Source: JAHBNG01 sp039028975 | Lineage (GTDB): Bacteria; Chloroflexota; Anaerolineae; Caldilineales; Caldilineaceae | Reading direction: 5' to 3' | Assembly: GCA_039028975.1 (NCBI GenBank) | Contig: JBCCHB010000109.1 | Coordinates: forward strand, 1 to 58,903 | DNA: 58,903 nucleotides | Part shown: positions 7,226 through 17,003 of the stretch, piece after piece | Position numbering within the stretch: the stretch's first letter is position 1 | Layout: each line of letters starts with the position of its first letter | Program-made: the position numbers and the translations under genes | Notes under the pieces: model-generated | Told to the model about the DNA's origin: nothing | Seen by the model: the letters and a program-made list of their open reading frames with translations, nothing else | Database searches by the model: none

Positions 7226-10200
7226 CTACTGCTGTAGCAGCGGCAAGAATATCAACTGATCGCCTATCTCTGGCCCGTCTGATTCCTCATCCTCTTCTGG
7301 CTCATCCTCGATAGGCAGTGATGTGGGAATTGGTTGGGAGGGTGTGCGGGTGATACCATCCCCCCCAGGATCACTCGGATCAATTGTCTCTACACTAGTG
7401 GCACCATCTACCTCATTTGTTGAATCATAGGTAATTTGCGCTTGGTTACGCAGGACCCGCACATCAATGCCTGGCTTGACCTGGACGTGGAACGTGACGA
7501 CGACCGTTGCGCTTGGGCGTAGCTCTGGGACAATCACCAGAACGTCTGTATTACCCTGATTGTTGCCCCGCACGACTGTTCCCCGGCTTGTCTGAACTGT
7601 CCCAATCACAAGCGTAGTGGCTGGGTCAATTATGTCTTGAATGTTGACATTGGTAGCGGCCCCGTTGCCCGTGTTGGTCACGGTGATGGTGTAACCCAAT
7701 GTATCGCCCGGTGTGGCCACCCCTACTCCGGTCAGCGGCGGCACCAAATCAATAATGAGCCCATCCACTTTGGTCGCCCCAAGTACAGGCGCAGCCTGAG
7801 TAAAACGCACGGTTGCGTCGGCACTAAAGTTGACCAGATTCCCATCATCATCCTGAGCCAGGACAAGAACTTCAGTTCGATGCTCGGTACCAGCAGGTCC
7901 AGCCCGGAATGTGCTAAAGGTACACGTGAAGCGGCCGCCATTGGCTGCCAACATATCTAGCGTGTTGCAATCTGCGGGCGGGGTTTGACCAGTGGGAGCC
8001 AAATCAGACGATCGTTGGGGCCTTACATTCTGGGTCTGTACGGTGCTCAGCCAGCGAAGCGACGTATCTTCTGGGCCAATGTTGATGATCTCAACGGTGT
8101 ATGACACGACTTCACCAGTCTCCAGAATGGCCGTGGGTGAAGGCGTCAGCGTAATGCGAATATCTGGCTTCACATCAACTAGATGCAGGGATTCTGTGTC
8201 ATCGTGGGCGTTAACGTTGCCATCGTCATCCTGTACAGTTGCAGAGAGAATGCTGCTTCGTGTCTCAGCTGCATTCCCATCAACAAAGATCATGTACGAG
8301 CACGTATACGAACCACCATTTGCACCCAGGACCTGGGGTAGTTGACAATCGCCCTGACCATTTAGATCCCCTAGAAGCGAATCGTTCAGCCCTGTTAACG
8401 TTGCAGGCTCCCCAGGGCTTTGGTTGATGGCGATAATACTAAAGGTAACAAAATCACCGCTTTCTGGAACGCCAGAGAGATCCGCCATCTGCACAACGGA
8501 AACGTTGGGTATCAGATCAATGATATCAAAGGATAGTGTGTCGTCAGCTGCTACGGTTTGCCCATCATCGTCTGTGCCAGCCACGCTCACTGACGTGACA
8601 AAAGCACTTCCTGGCACCCCACTGATATAGCGATCGTAGGCGCAGAAAAGCATCTCACCAGGTGCCAATTCGACGGGCAACTCAGACACACAGAATGAAC
8701 TAATGTCCTCTTGAACCTCGTTCACTACCCGCTCTACTGTAATCGTGTCAACGACACTACGGTTGGCAATGTTGATCGATAGGCTCACCTCTTCCCCAGG
8801 TTCATTCACGCTCATGCGCTCACCCCGCTGGGTGACTTCCAGAATGGATGGAAGGTTCACGATCGAGACAGTCTCCTGAGCGCTGTCCGTGACCAAGGCA
8901 CCTGCCAAATCCGTGCCGAATACGGTCACCTCATTGATCTGTATCGTTCCGACTGGCCCCCTAATGGTGCGAGTAAATCCACACGAAATCTTTTCACCCG
9001 GAGCCAGGTCAATGGGTAGGGACTCAGTGCAGGACTGAATGGCAACACCGCTCTTTGTATTGATGTTGCGGTCATTATTGCTACCATTGCTATTTGACTC
9101 GTCGATAATCGAGGTAATGTGGATTAGATCTACGGCGCTGGTATTTTCGACTGTTATGTTAAATTGGACATCACCACCTGGCTCAGGGACATTTGTCTGG
9201 TTTGCTTGTATAGTTGTTCGCAATGATGCCGGCAGATCAAAGATAGAGATCGATTCCTGATCAAAATCCTGCACCTCAAAGCCATCATCATCGACGCCTC
9301 TAGCTGTTACTCGATTGGTATAGACCTCTGCTGACGTTCCGGTAATTTCTTTGCTCACGGTACAGAAGAGTGATTCTCCAGGCAGGAGTATTTGAGGAAG
9401 AGGATCTTCACAGAGCGCGCCGATCTCTGTCGATTCTGCTGCCGATTCATATAGAAGGCCCTCAATGGTCACCGTATCAATTTGACCAAAGTTGACGATT
9501 TCGATGGTGAAAATGACAGTCCCGCCGGGTTCAAAGATGCCGGTTGGCGTGGCTGATTGGATGACCTTGATGCTGGAAGGCACATTGTCAATATCAATCT
9601 CTTCTTGATCAGTCGCCATAACGGTTTCACCATCATCATCCAGGCCCGTCACCGTGACGATGTTGACGTGGGTTTCGCCCGTTGAACCACCAATGAATTC
9701 GCTAAAGACGCAGGTAGCTGTCTCGCTAGGCAGCAGGGTAAATGGCACGCTCGGGCTACAGGTAGCGCCCACGTCGCCAAACTGATCGTCAATGACCGAG
9801 TTGATTTCGACTGTATCCACTGGGCTATTGTTTTGTATCGTCAAGGTGAAGGTAACATCGCCACCCGGTTCCATCACTTCACTTACGTTAGCTGATTTGG
9901 TTACATCAATGGAGGATGGGACGTTGATAATTTCAACTCTCTCCAGGGCAATATCTTTTAGTGCCATGCCATCATCGTCTACTCCTTCGGCCACGACTTC
10001 GCTGGTCACCTTATCTCCTGGCTCTCCCATTATGGTTTCACTAAATTGACAGAAGAAGTTTTCGCCAACAGCAAGGCTCACCGGCAGGGGCGCGGCACAG
10101 AAGGTGCTGAGATCGCCTAGGAGGCTATCCACCAATTTTGTAATGACAATGGTGTCGACTAAGCTGCTGTTGAATACCTCAACCGTGTAGCTTACCGCTT

Positions 10201-12541
10201 CACCAGGTTCAGGGATGGTTGATGAATCCGCTCTAATGGTGAGATCGATAGAAGCTGGCACGTCCTCTAGAATGACTGTAGACGCAGCACGGCTTTGCAG
10301 TTGATTTGACTCATTGTCACGGCCCTTCACGGTCAGTTCGTTGGTATATTCGCCCGCGTTCCCAAGAACGTCCGCCTGGAAGTAACAGGTATAGCCATCG
10401 CCTGCTTGGCTGCTGGAGGCGAGCGTTTGAGGGAGAGAGCATGTCGTAGCAAGGATCGAGTCGCTGATAGAGGCCACGTTACCGTAGGTTGAGTCTTCTA
10501 ATGATTCAACTGTGAAAGATTCGACTATGCTCTTATTTTCGATTTTGACGGTAAAACTAACAGGGCCGCCTGGCTCTGGAAGTCTGCTGGGAAGCGGGCT
10601 CTGGGTTACGGCAATTAGAGGAATAACGTCAAGAATGGTGACAGGATGCTCTGCTTCAGGCGCAATCTCATTGTCCTCATTATCGGCCAATTTGGCGCTG
10701 ACTCTTTGCACGTACACGCCCGGTTCCTCAGTGATGTTGAGTACAAAGGCGCACGAGTAACTATCCCCTGCTGAACCTGTGGGCTGCAGGATCTGTGGAA
10801 GTTGGCACGTAGTATCGACGATTGCATTGGCAATTTGGGTTAGATCTTCGCCTGTTCCATAGGTAAGTTCAGTAAGCGTAAGGGCTTCCATACCGCTTGT
10901 ATTGAAAGCTGATACAGTAAAACTAAAGAGTCCGCCTGGCTCTGGCAGAGAGGCTGGGTTGCTATCTAGTTGAATATCAGCCGTTGGACGAACGTCGGTA
11001 AAGCTCACCCTAGCGCTGTCACTAGCCGAGACTGTGGTTGAACCAACCGTAGCACTGACAGTCCCTATATTTGTGAGAATCGAAGCCGGGTCGCCCGCAA
11101 CCGTTGTGGTTACTTCACAGCTATAATTACTTCCCGGTGCCACCACGACTGGAGTTGAGTTTTCAATTAGGCACGTCCCCTGTCCGTCGAGATCACCTAA
11201 TCTATCATCTGTTAGAGATGTCAGGGTTGCGGGAAGTGCGCCGGCATTGCTCACCTCGTAGGTATACGTTACCTGACCACCAGATTCTGGCACCGACGTA
11301 GGAGAGACGCTCTTGTTTAGCGTGATACGCGTCTTTGCGTTTCGCACTGTGCAGGTAGCAATGTCGTTGGACTGCAGTTGAGCGGTAAACGATGCGTTGT
11401 CGATCTCAATCGGGAGCGGTTGCGTATCTGAACCACCGATTCGGCGCACGGTACATTGGGCATCTACAAAGTTGTAACCCGGTTGAAGGTTTTCTGAGAT
11501 GAGGATATTGCTACTGTTGGGTTGAGGCGTGTCCCACTGAAATTGGACCGTGCCATCAGAGCCTGTGGTCCCGATGCGGCTGTCGCCAACAGTTACGTCA
11601 GGTACAATCCAACTATACCCACCGGAAGGTATGTCCAGCGTGCCACTAAAGACCCAACCAGGGCTGGCCATATAGCCATTGCCATCGGCTTCATCGACTA
11701 GCTTGGTGACGGTCAGAGACTCGCCACACAGATCATAGGCCACATTCTGGAAGTTCGTATAGAGAGATTGGGGTGTGCCTAACACATATTCAGCACTGCT
11801 GAAGTTAAGGGTATTGTAGGGCTTGGCCGGTCTCTCCGTGATCATTTCTAAACTTGAAATAGGGACCAATGGTCCGCCGATGCCAATCGCGAAGATGTGA
11901 GCACCATCAGGGCCAGACTTGGTGATGTTGGCTTGTGTTGCGGCTGCGTCGAGGGCTGTTACAAGGCTTGCTTCACAGATGGGACCATTGTGTACCGTGT
12001 TCGGACGTCCATCCGTCACGAAAAGGACGAGATCGGGTTTATTAAGCAACAAATTGACCTGACGAAATGCCCCATCCCAGTTGGTGCATGTTCCTAGGCG
12101 GCCATCATGATATTTATTGCCGCCGCCACCTGTGCCGTGAATATAGGGTTGAAAGGTATCCGTAATTGATGCCTGGGTTACAGGTGTGTAGGGAATTGGG
12201 GTATCGGCACTTGAGGCAAATTCGACGATGGACAGTCTGGATCCAGTCCCTGAAAGCACATCGACGAGGTTCTGTGTAGCTGCACGCACTTGATCTTGCT
12301 CAGAGGGCTCGGGCGGGGTCGATTCATTACTAATTGAGTATGATGCATCCAAAACCAGAGCAATATCCAAGCCACAGGCGGATAGTAGATTGGGGTTCTT
12401 CTCGGGAATAACTGACTGGGCGTTTGCGTTGATGGATGGGACAAGCCAGAGGAGCAATGAGAGAACAATGATAACGATGAAGCGCCCTGTGGCATGGCGA
12501 TTCATTTGTCCATGCAAAAAGGCAACTGTGCATGCAACCAT
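7226..12541 (-). CDS. Giant secreted vWA protein with ten tandem DUF11-like repeats, C-terminal FLPLLQQ
   Basis: 1771 aa. The ATG at 12541 is supported by a strong AGGAGG site eight bases upstream. An in-frame ATG at 12505 would give a shorter signal-peptide n-region. In order: signal peptide (IVIIVLSLLLWLVPSINANA); a von Willebrand A domain with MIDAS motif DASYSIS at about residues 65-71; a linking beta-domain; ten repeats of about 110 residues, each opening with an x-EPGG-x-V-x-[FY]-T signature and closing near a Val/Leu-Pro boundary; a classical DUF11 domain (VATPGDTLGYTITVTNTGNG); an acidic Pro/Glu linker; and the tail LIFLPLLQQ. The likely role is an adhesin or structural surface protein that binds a ligand through a divalent metal. 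Regular cysteines near the end of each repeat suggest disulfide-stabilised beta-sandwiches. Confidence 0.9.
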   Translation of the reverse strand: MVACTVAFLHGQMNRHATGRFIVIIVLSLLLWLVPSINANAQSVIPEKNPNLLSACGLDIALVLDASYSISNESTPPEPSEQDQVRAATQNLVDVLSGTGSRLSIVEFASSADTPIPYTPVTQASITDTFQPYIHGTGGGGNKYHDGRLGTCTNWDGAFRQVNLLLNKPDLVLFVTDGRPNTVHNGPICEASLVTALDAAATQANITKSGPDGAHIFAIGIGGPLVPISSLEMITERPAKPYNTLNFSSAEYVLGTPQSLYTNFQNVAYDLCGESLTVTKLVDEADGNGYMASPGWVFSGTLDIPSGGYSWIVPDVTVGDSRIGTTGSDGTVQFQWDTPQPNSSNILISENLQPGYNFVDAQCTVRRIGGSDTQPLPIEIDNASFTAQLQSNDIATCTVRNAKTRITLNKSVSPTSVPESGGQVTYTYEVSNAGALPATLTSLTDDRLGDLDGQGTCLIENSTPVVVAPGSNYSCEVTTTVAGDPASILTNIGTVSATVGSTTVSASDSARVSFTDVRPTADIQLDSNPASLPEPGGLFSFTVSAFNTSGMEALTLTELTYGTGEDLTQIANAIVDTTCQLPQILQPTGSAGDSYSCAFVLNITEEPGVYVQRVSAKLADNEDNEIAPEAEHPVTILDVIPLIAVTQSPLPSRLPEPGGPVSFTVKIENKSIVESFTVESLEDSTYGNVASISDSILATTCSLPQTLASSSQAGDGYTCYFQADVLGNAGEYTNELTVKGRDNESNQLQSRAASTVILEDVPASIDLTIRADSSTIPEPGEAVSYTVEVFNSSLVDTIVITKLVDSLLGDLSTFCAAPLPVSLAVGENFFCQFSETIMGEPGDKVTSEVVAEGVDDDGMALKDIALERVEIINVPSSIDVTKSANVSEVMEPGGDVTFTLTIQNNSPVDTVEINSVIDDQFGDVGATCSPSVPFTLLPSETATCVFSEFIGGSTGETHVNIVTVTGLDDDGETVMATDQEEIDIDNVPSSIKVIQSATPTGIFEPGGTVIFTIEIVNFGQIDTVTIEGLLYESAAESTEIGALCEDPLPQILLPGESLFCTVSKEITGTSAEVYTNRVTARGVDDDGFEVQDFDQESISIFDLPASLRTTIQANQTNVPEPGGDVQFNITVENTSAVDLIHITSIIDESNSNGSNNDRNINTKSGVAIQSCTESLPIDLAPGEKISCGFTRTIRGPVGTIQINEVTVFGTDLAGALVTDSAQETVSIVNLPSILEVTQRGERMSVNEPGEEVSLSINIANRSVVDTITVERVVNEVQEDISSFCVSELPVELAPGEMLFCAYDRYISGVPGSAFVTSVSVAGTDDDGQTVAADDTLSFDIIDLIPNVSVVQMADLSGVPESGDFVTFSIIAINQSPGEPATLTGLNDSLLGDLNGQGDCQLPQVLGANGGSYTCSYMIFVDGNAAETRSSILSATVQDDDGNVNAHDDTESLHLVDVKPDIRITLTPSPTAILETGEVVSYTVEIINIGPEDTSLRWLSTVQTQNVRPQRSSDLAPTGQTPPADCNTLDMLAANGGRFTCTFSTFRAGPAGTEHRTEVLVLAQDDDGNLVNFSADATVRFTQAAPVLGATKVDGLIIDLVPPLTGVGVATPGDTLGYTITVTNTGNGAATNVNIQDIIDPATTLVIGTVQTSRGTVVRGNNQGNTDVLVIVPELRPSATVVVTFHVQVKPGIDVRVLRNQAQITYDSTNEVDGATSVETIDPSDPGGDGITRTPSQPIPTSLPIEDEPEEDEESDGPEIGDQLIFLPLLQQ

Positions 12542-12964
12542 TCCTTTTTCCTCCTAAATGGCTTAACCAGGTTGTGCAAGATGCTCGCAGGGTACAGTAA
12601 AGCATAAGCATCAATACAATTGACGGATCTAAAAGACAGCATATACTGTCTCCCCCGAACTGATTAAGGCACAAATTCATGCAGACAGAGTGGGAAATGG
12701 TTGACAATGTCAAAAAAGTGGAGTATTCTGTAGACAGACAAAGTCAGCCAGATGCCACTCTATGCATCGGGATAAGTAACGTGCTTTCTCGGAAACTTGG
12801 CGGTGACGGAGAAAGCGGTTCAATACGCTTTGTTGGATGGGCGTTATTTGGGCATCAGCTCGAATAACGCCTTAATTATTTTGTGAATTATAAATATATT
12901 CGTTGTTTTGGGCTGCTGCTGAAATTCATATGTTGAGGTACGGGTACAGGCTCTTATGTAGACA
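12542..12964. other. Intergenic region with one hairpin
   Basis: Apart from the ribosome site of the 7226-12541 gene at its left end, the region holds a perfect 9-bp inverted repeat, GGCGTTATT (12840-12848) with AATAACGCC (12863-12871). On the plus strand it is followed by TTAATTATTTTG, so it could act as a weak terminator. A short plus-strand frame (12679-12867) overlaps this hairpin and has no recognisable features; I do not call it a gene. Confidence 0.5.
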
Positions 12965-13050
12965 GCCATGAAAGTTCTGTCATCCCTTCTCGGAATTTGT
13001 CAGAATGGATTGGTAAAGAGTCGGACCAATACTTTTCTGGCGAAGTATAC
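12965..13050 (+). repeat. Family B palindromic element, copy 1
   Basis: The left end GCCATGAAAGTTCTGTC and right end ACTTTTCTGGCGAAGTATAC are imperfect inverted repeats. The same ends recur at 39516-39598 and 47338-47546. It lies between the minus-strand regulator at 13265 and the vWA gene. The 200 bases after it, up to 13264, contain nothing I recognise. Confidence 0.75.
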
Positions 13051-13264
13051 GGAATACAGAAAATAGTCTACGTTCAGTATACGACATTTGAACTATGGCC
13101 CATTCTAACACATGATTGTCCGCAAAACTAGACCAATTCTGTCCGCAAAGGTCAAAATATGTTACAATAGTATTGCAAATCTTGCGAACTGACAGGAAAT
13201 AGCCTCCAAACCCACATGCGGATTCCTACACCCATCACTAAAAAGTGCCAAACAACAAACCTAA

Positions 13265-15448
13265 CTAGCTAACCCCAGGAAAAATAATATTCTCAAGCAA
13301 AAGCCGCCGGATAATTCCGTGTTTGAAGGTAATGCCATCAACGGCTGCATAAAGTAATCCATTTCCTACTAACTCAGAGAGAGCAGAAACCACTTGGTCC
13401 TCCGCCAAGGCAGGCTGGCCCCGCATGGTATCCATCGTATGCCAGACATCATCAATTGTAAAGTGCATCTGTTGACGAGCACATATCTCAAGCAGGTTCC
13501 GGGCAGGGTAGCTCAAGAGCAGAAGACGACGATGAACCACTTGCTGGAGGGCAGGATTGCCGACGACGACACTCCAATCGATCTCGTCTATAGTCCTATG
13601 CCGGATTTGAGTTATGCCGTGGTCGCTTTGAAAACCGAAGTTTTCCATAGTCTTTACTGGATTTTGGTCTCTCCAGTTTTCAAAAGAAGCTGAATATAAG
13701 TGGGTAATCACAGAACATACAAGGGCGGCATTTCCTCCGCATTCGCTTTGAAATTCTGCTATCCAGCGCCGTTGCTCTTGCTTACTTCGGTCTGAAAAAG
13801 TTAAGAGCCTCCTCGGAATAAGCTGAGAAATTTCCTCATCGCTGAACCCTTCGAGCAAATGTTCCTGGCTCTTTCCCCTCTCGCCAAGCGTGTAACGAAG
13901 ATTATCTAAGTAGCGGCTTGTCTCTTCCTTTTGATAGCTGCCAGGAAAGAGATTTACCTCTGGACGCATCTGACATGTCAATAGAACGAAAAGGGGCTGT
14001 TCACTGATGTGAGTACCTAAGTAGGTCAGCCATTGTATACTCTCTGTGTCAAGCCACTGCAAGTTATCAATCAACAGTACCAAGCCATTTGGCAACAGAT
14101 TTGCCAACGAGAAGATCAAGTGACAAAGTGCCTCGAAACGAATAGACAGTTGCGCATTCGGCTCGACATTCACCGCTATATTAGACCCTGTTGTATTAGA
14201 CTCTGTATGGTAAAGATGCTCGCGCAATTCTGGCAGTAGCTTAAGGAGTTCATTTCGGTATATAGCTGGGATCTGGTTAAGCAGCGCCACAGCATGGTCG
14301 ATAGTCGCAATTGCCTTGCGCATTGCTTCGTTGATTGGAGCAAGTGGTAACTCTTCCCCTCCTGGGTAAGTCCCGACCTGAATTAGAATGGAACGGATTT
14401 CTGGTTGAAACATGGTGTGTTCGATAAGGGCTGTCTTGCCAACACCACTTTCACCAAAGAGAATCACAAATTGGCCAAACGGAGGAGTGCGAAGCAATAT
14501 CTGTTGCAAAAATTGGAGATCGTCCTCCCGGCCAACAAAATCTTGCATCGCCCAAGTCGGTTGAACCTCCCGTGGTTGAGGATTCGATTCCTGAATGGGT
14601 TCGACTGCCTCTTGTTCTTGCGGAATAAGGCAAACGCCTTCTCCCAGTGACGGTGCGATTAGAGGAGATGAGGCAACAGTTCGCCGTTGACTAGTTGCAG
14701 AAGCTGATGTGTCGAATAGTCGAATCGCCTGTGTTGGATTCTCGATGATCGCCCTTTGTGCATTCTGCAATTCGATGCTGGGGGGGAGACCTGCTTCACG
14801 CTGAAGTAGATCAATACAGTGTTGGTACTGGATTAAGGCTGCCTCTCGGTTGCCAATCTGGTTATAGAGTAGAATCAGATTCAGTTGATTTGTTTCGTTG
14901 AGTAAATCCAAGGAAACGATTCGTTCAGCAAATGGAATGGCTGCTGTATACTCTCCTTGAGACGTATAGTAGTGAATCAACACTTCGAGCAGTTGGGCAT
15001 AGCGGATTTCAAATGTGCGTCTTTCAGATTCCATCCATGCATCAAACTCTGGACAATTTGTCACCCGAAAGTCTTCCAGTAATGGCCCCCTGTACAGGCG
15101 GGCTGCCGCTAGTTGTTCCTCAATTTGGGTCGATTTTGCCTGTTGGACAAAAGTCAAAGTATCGGAGGTGACCAATCGTTGGTTCAGATGTATACTATCA
15201 TGCTCAGCATAGAGTAGTTCCCGGATGGGAAGTGTGCTGCGAAGCTCGCTAATCAGATGACTTAGCTTACGACGTACCTGGGAGTTGGCTTGATCTGGCC
15301 AAAATACCAAACCTATCCGGTCGCGTTGGACCGGTTGCAGGTAGAGAGCCAAGCAGTACAATAGGCCGCGAGGTTGGCGGCGGCTGATAGAGAGGGGCTG
15401 TTCTTCCCAGAATACTTCCGGTGGCCCAAGTAGACGGATAGATAACAT
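13265..15448 (-). CDS. SARP/BTAD-type transcriptional regulator with AAA ATPase domain, lacking the TPR tail
   Basis: 727 aa. In order: an N-terminal OmpR/SARP-like winged helix (about 1-95, MLSIRLLGPPEVFW); a BTAD helical domain (about 98-240); a low-complexity linker; and a STAND/AAA ATPase with Walker A GESGVGKT (about residue 325) and Walker B-like LVLLIDNLQWLD. It ends at FKHGIIRRLLLENIIFPGVS. In the 1118-aa relative at 49506-52862 the equivalent point (FSHDRIRDVAYAEIS) is followed by about 480 residues of TPR-like helices, which are missing here. It may be a truncated but still open gene, or a short form that no longer senses through TPRs. Residues about 586-613 come from a family A palindrome read in frame. 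The start has only a weak ribosome site. Confidence 0.85.
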   Translation of the reverse strand: MLSIRLLGPPEVFWEEQPLSISRRQPRGLLYCLALYLQPVQRDRIGLVFWPDQANSQVRRKLSHLISELRSTLPIRELLYAEHDSIHLNQRLVTSDTLTFVQQAKSTQIEEQLAAARLYRGPLLEDFRVTNCPEFDAWMESERRTFEIRYAQLLEVLIHYYTSQGEYTAAIPFAERIVSLDLLNETNQLNLILLYNQIGNREAALIQYQHCIDLLQREAGLPPSIELQNAQRAIIENPTQAIRLFDTSASATSQRRTVASSPLIAPSLGEGVCLIPQEQEAVEPIQESNPQPREVQPTWAMQDFVGREDDLQFLQQILLRTPPFGQFVILFGESGVGKTALIEHTMFQPEIRSILIQVGTYPGGEELPLAPINEAMRKAIATIDHAVALLNQIPAIYRNELLKLLPELREHLYHTESNTTGSNIAVNVEPNAQLSIRFEALCHLIFSLANLLPNGLVLLIDNLQWLDTESIQWLTYLGTHISEQPLFVLLTCQMRPEVNLFPGSYQKEETSRYLDNLRYTLGERGKSQEHLLEGFSDEEISQLIPRRLLTFSDRSKQEQRRWIAEFQSECGGNAALVCSVITHLYSASFENWRDQNPVKTMENFGFQSDHGITQIRHRTIDEIDWSVVVGNPALQQVVHRRLLLLSYPARNLLEICARQQMHFTIDDVWHTMDTMRGQPALAEDQVVSALSELVGNGLLYAAVDGITFKHGIIRRLLLENIIFPGVS
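13613..13698 (-). repeat. Family A palindromic element inside the SARP-type gene
   Basis: On the minus strand it begins TATATTCAGCTTCTTTTGAA, contains GGTTTTCAAAGCGACCACGG and ends GGCATA. It matches copies 1 and 4 end to end. It is translated in frame as roughly LYSASFENWRDQ and then MENFGFQSDHGI, in the variable linker between the ATPase lid and the winged-helix part. The host protein's frame stays open through it. Confidence 0.88.
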
Positions 15449-15670
15449 AGTAGGGAGCTTACTGAATGGGTTTGGTCAAGAACCGAATAAAGGCTAAGGC
15501 GCAAGTAGGGTGCAAGGAGTGCAATGGGGTGCAATGATAAAAGAGAGGTTGAACGTTACTCGATTCCTAAACGTATTTGGTCATTCACAATTTTTGGCAT
15601 ACTTTTCATTCTAACAACTATTGTATTCCATAATGGGCGTATTTGAATAATTAGCGAGGCTCTTTAGCAC

Positions 15671-16936
15671 ATGGCATTACGTGTAGAAACATTCATAGCA
15701 GATACAACGACATGGTCTGACATACTCCACGAGGTCTATCTGCGACTTGATTACCCAAATAATCAGACGCTTTTTCCCATCCATTTTATGACGGTCGTTT
15801 TGCCAAAGATCGGCGGCGGAATAGCAGTTGTCAAAGAAGCAGACGAAGTAGTGGGCGCAGGATTTCTCTTTCCCACTAGGCCCTCTAGGCAAGCACTTAT
15901 GGTGGCAGAGAAGAGCGGTCAAAGCGGCCAACTTTATCGTTGTCGATGCCATGTTGTCAGCGGGCATTCTATTGACTGGAATACAATACGGGTCGAAATA
16001 AACCGGCAGGTTCAGGGTTCGGTTGTCTTTTACAAACCAACCGGAAGCCATACCTATCGACCGACCCATGAGGCTGTGGGAGCACTAGCCATTGGAAGGC
16101 CCAGCCGGGACGAAGCAGAAGCACTTCGCGTTTTGCACCAAACAATCTGGCAGAGCGAGAAGAGCGATCTCTATCCAGTAGATATTCACAGCCAAGAATT
16201 TGGGTTGGCGACCACACTTGTGGCCCGGCTCGATCAAACGGTAGTTGGCTTCCTATTTGGCTTCCACAAAAGAGGTCAGTCCGCACTACCAGCTGATTGG
16301 GAGACTCGTTTTCAGGGGGCTTGGCGAATTGAATCCCAAGTTATGGGTGTAGAATCTTCCCAGAGGGGCCACCGTATTGGTTATTTACTGAAGCGTGCTC
16401 AGGGTGAACTTGCCCTACAGCAGGGTATCGGAATCATCAATTGGACGGCGGATCCACTGCAGTTTGCTAATGCTGCGCTAAACTTTGGCCTGCTAGGGGC
16501 CGTATCTTTTGACTTTTATGCTGATCTCTATCCGTTTCGCAATCAACTAAATCGGGTGCCAGCCTCTCGCTTGGGTCTAACTTGGCTCCCTTTAACAACC
16601 CATGTCCGTTCGCGCCCCATCCATGGGACTCAAACCAAGATAGTTGATATGAGTACAGAGTCAATTCCTGTGGCCAACCGTGGGTATACCATTGTTCATC
16701 AGCAATTGGATGCACCGCAGATTGCCATCGAGATTCCAAAAGAGTGGACAAAAATACAAGAAAATGATGTTGATGAGGCGCTGTGCTGGCGTCAAACAAC
16801 AGACCAATTGTTCCACCACTACATTGGGCTTGGTGAGGACCAATACACCATCTGCGGCGTGGGCGTTTGCGACCAACGTCGCTACTTGATTGCCGAACAA
16901 TCTCACCAGCGGCTGTGGAATCGACTTGCCGTTTAG
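15671..16936 (+). CDS. GNAT-family acyltransferase, COG3375-like
   Basis: 421 aa. The C-terminal half (about 135-310) is a GNAT fold. The acyl-CoA-binding motif lies around residues 226-240 (GVESSQRGHRIGYLLK, a variant of the R/Q-x-x-G-x-G/A loop), followed by INWTADPLQFANAALNFGLLGA. That pattern (WTxDPL, NAxLNxxxLGA) is what I know from the COG3375 group of predicted acetyltransferases; the substrate is unknown. The N-terminal about 130 residues (KIGGGIAVVKEADEVVGAGF) look like a second, degenerate GNAT-like module. The gene stands alone on the plus strand between minus-strand genes, starting at ATG 15671 without a strong ribosome site. Confidence 0.75.
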   Translation: MALRVETFIADTTTWSDILHEVYLRLDYPNNQTLFPIHFMTVVLPKIGGGIAVVKEADEVVGAGFLFPTRPSRQALMVAEKSGQSGQLYRCRCHVVSGHSIDWNTIRVEINRQVQGSVVFYKPTGSHTYRPTHEAVGALAIGRPSRDEAEALRVLHQTIWQSEKSDLYPVDIHSQEFGLATTLVARLDQTVVGFLFGFHKRGQSALPADWETRFQGAWRIESQVMGVESSQRGHRIGYLLKRAQGELALQQGIGIINWTADPLQFANAALNFGLLGAVSFDFYADLYPFRNQLNRVPASRLGLTWLPLTTHVRSRPIHGTQTKIVDMSTESIPVANRGYTIVHQQLDAPQIAIEIPKEWTKIQENDVDEALCWRQTTDQLFHHYIGLGEDQYTICGVGVCDQRRYLIAEQSHQRLWNRLAV

Positions 16937-17003
16937 GAATGAATTGTAAACAACTTGCGCGTTTCAATATTGAGTGGGGCTATAGTCCTCGTTTTGACCA
17001 CTC

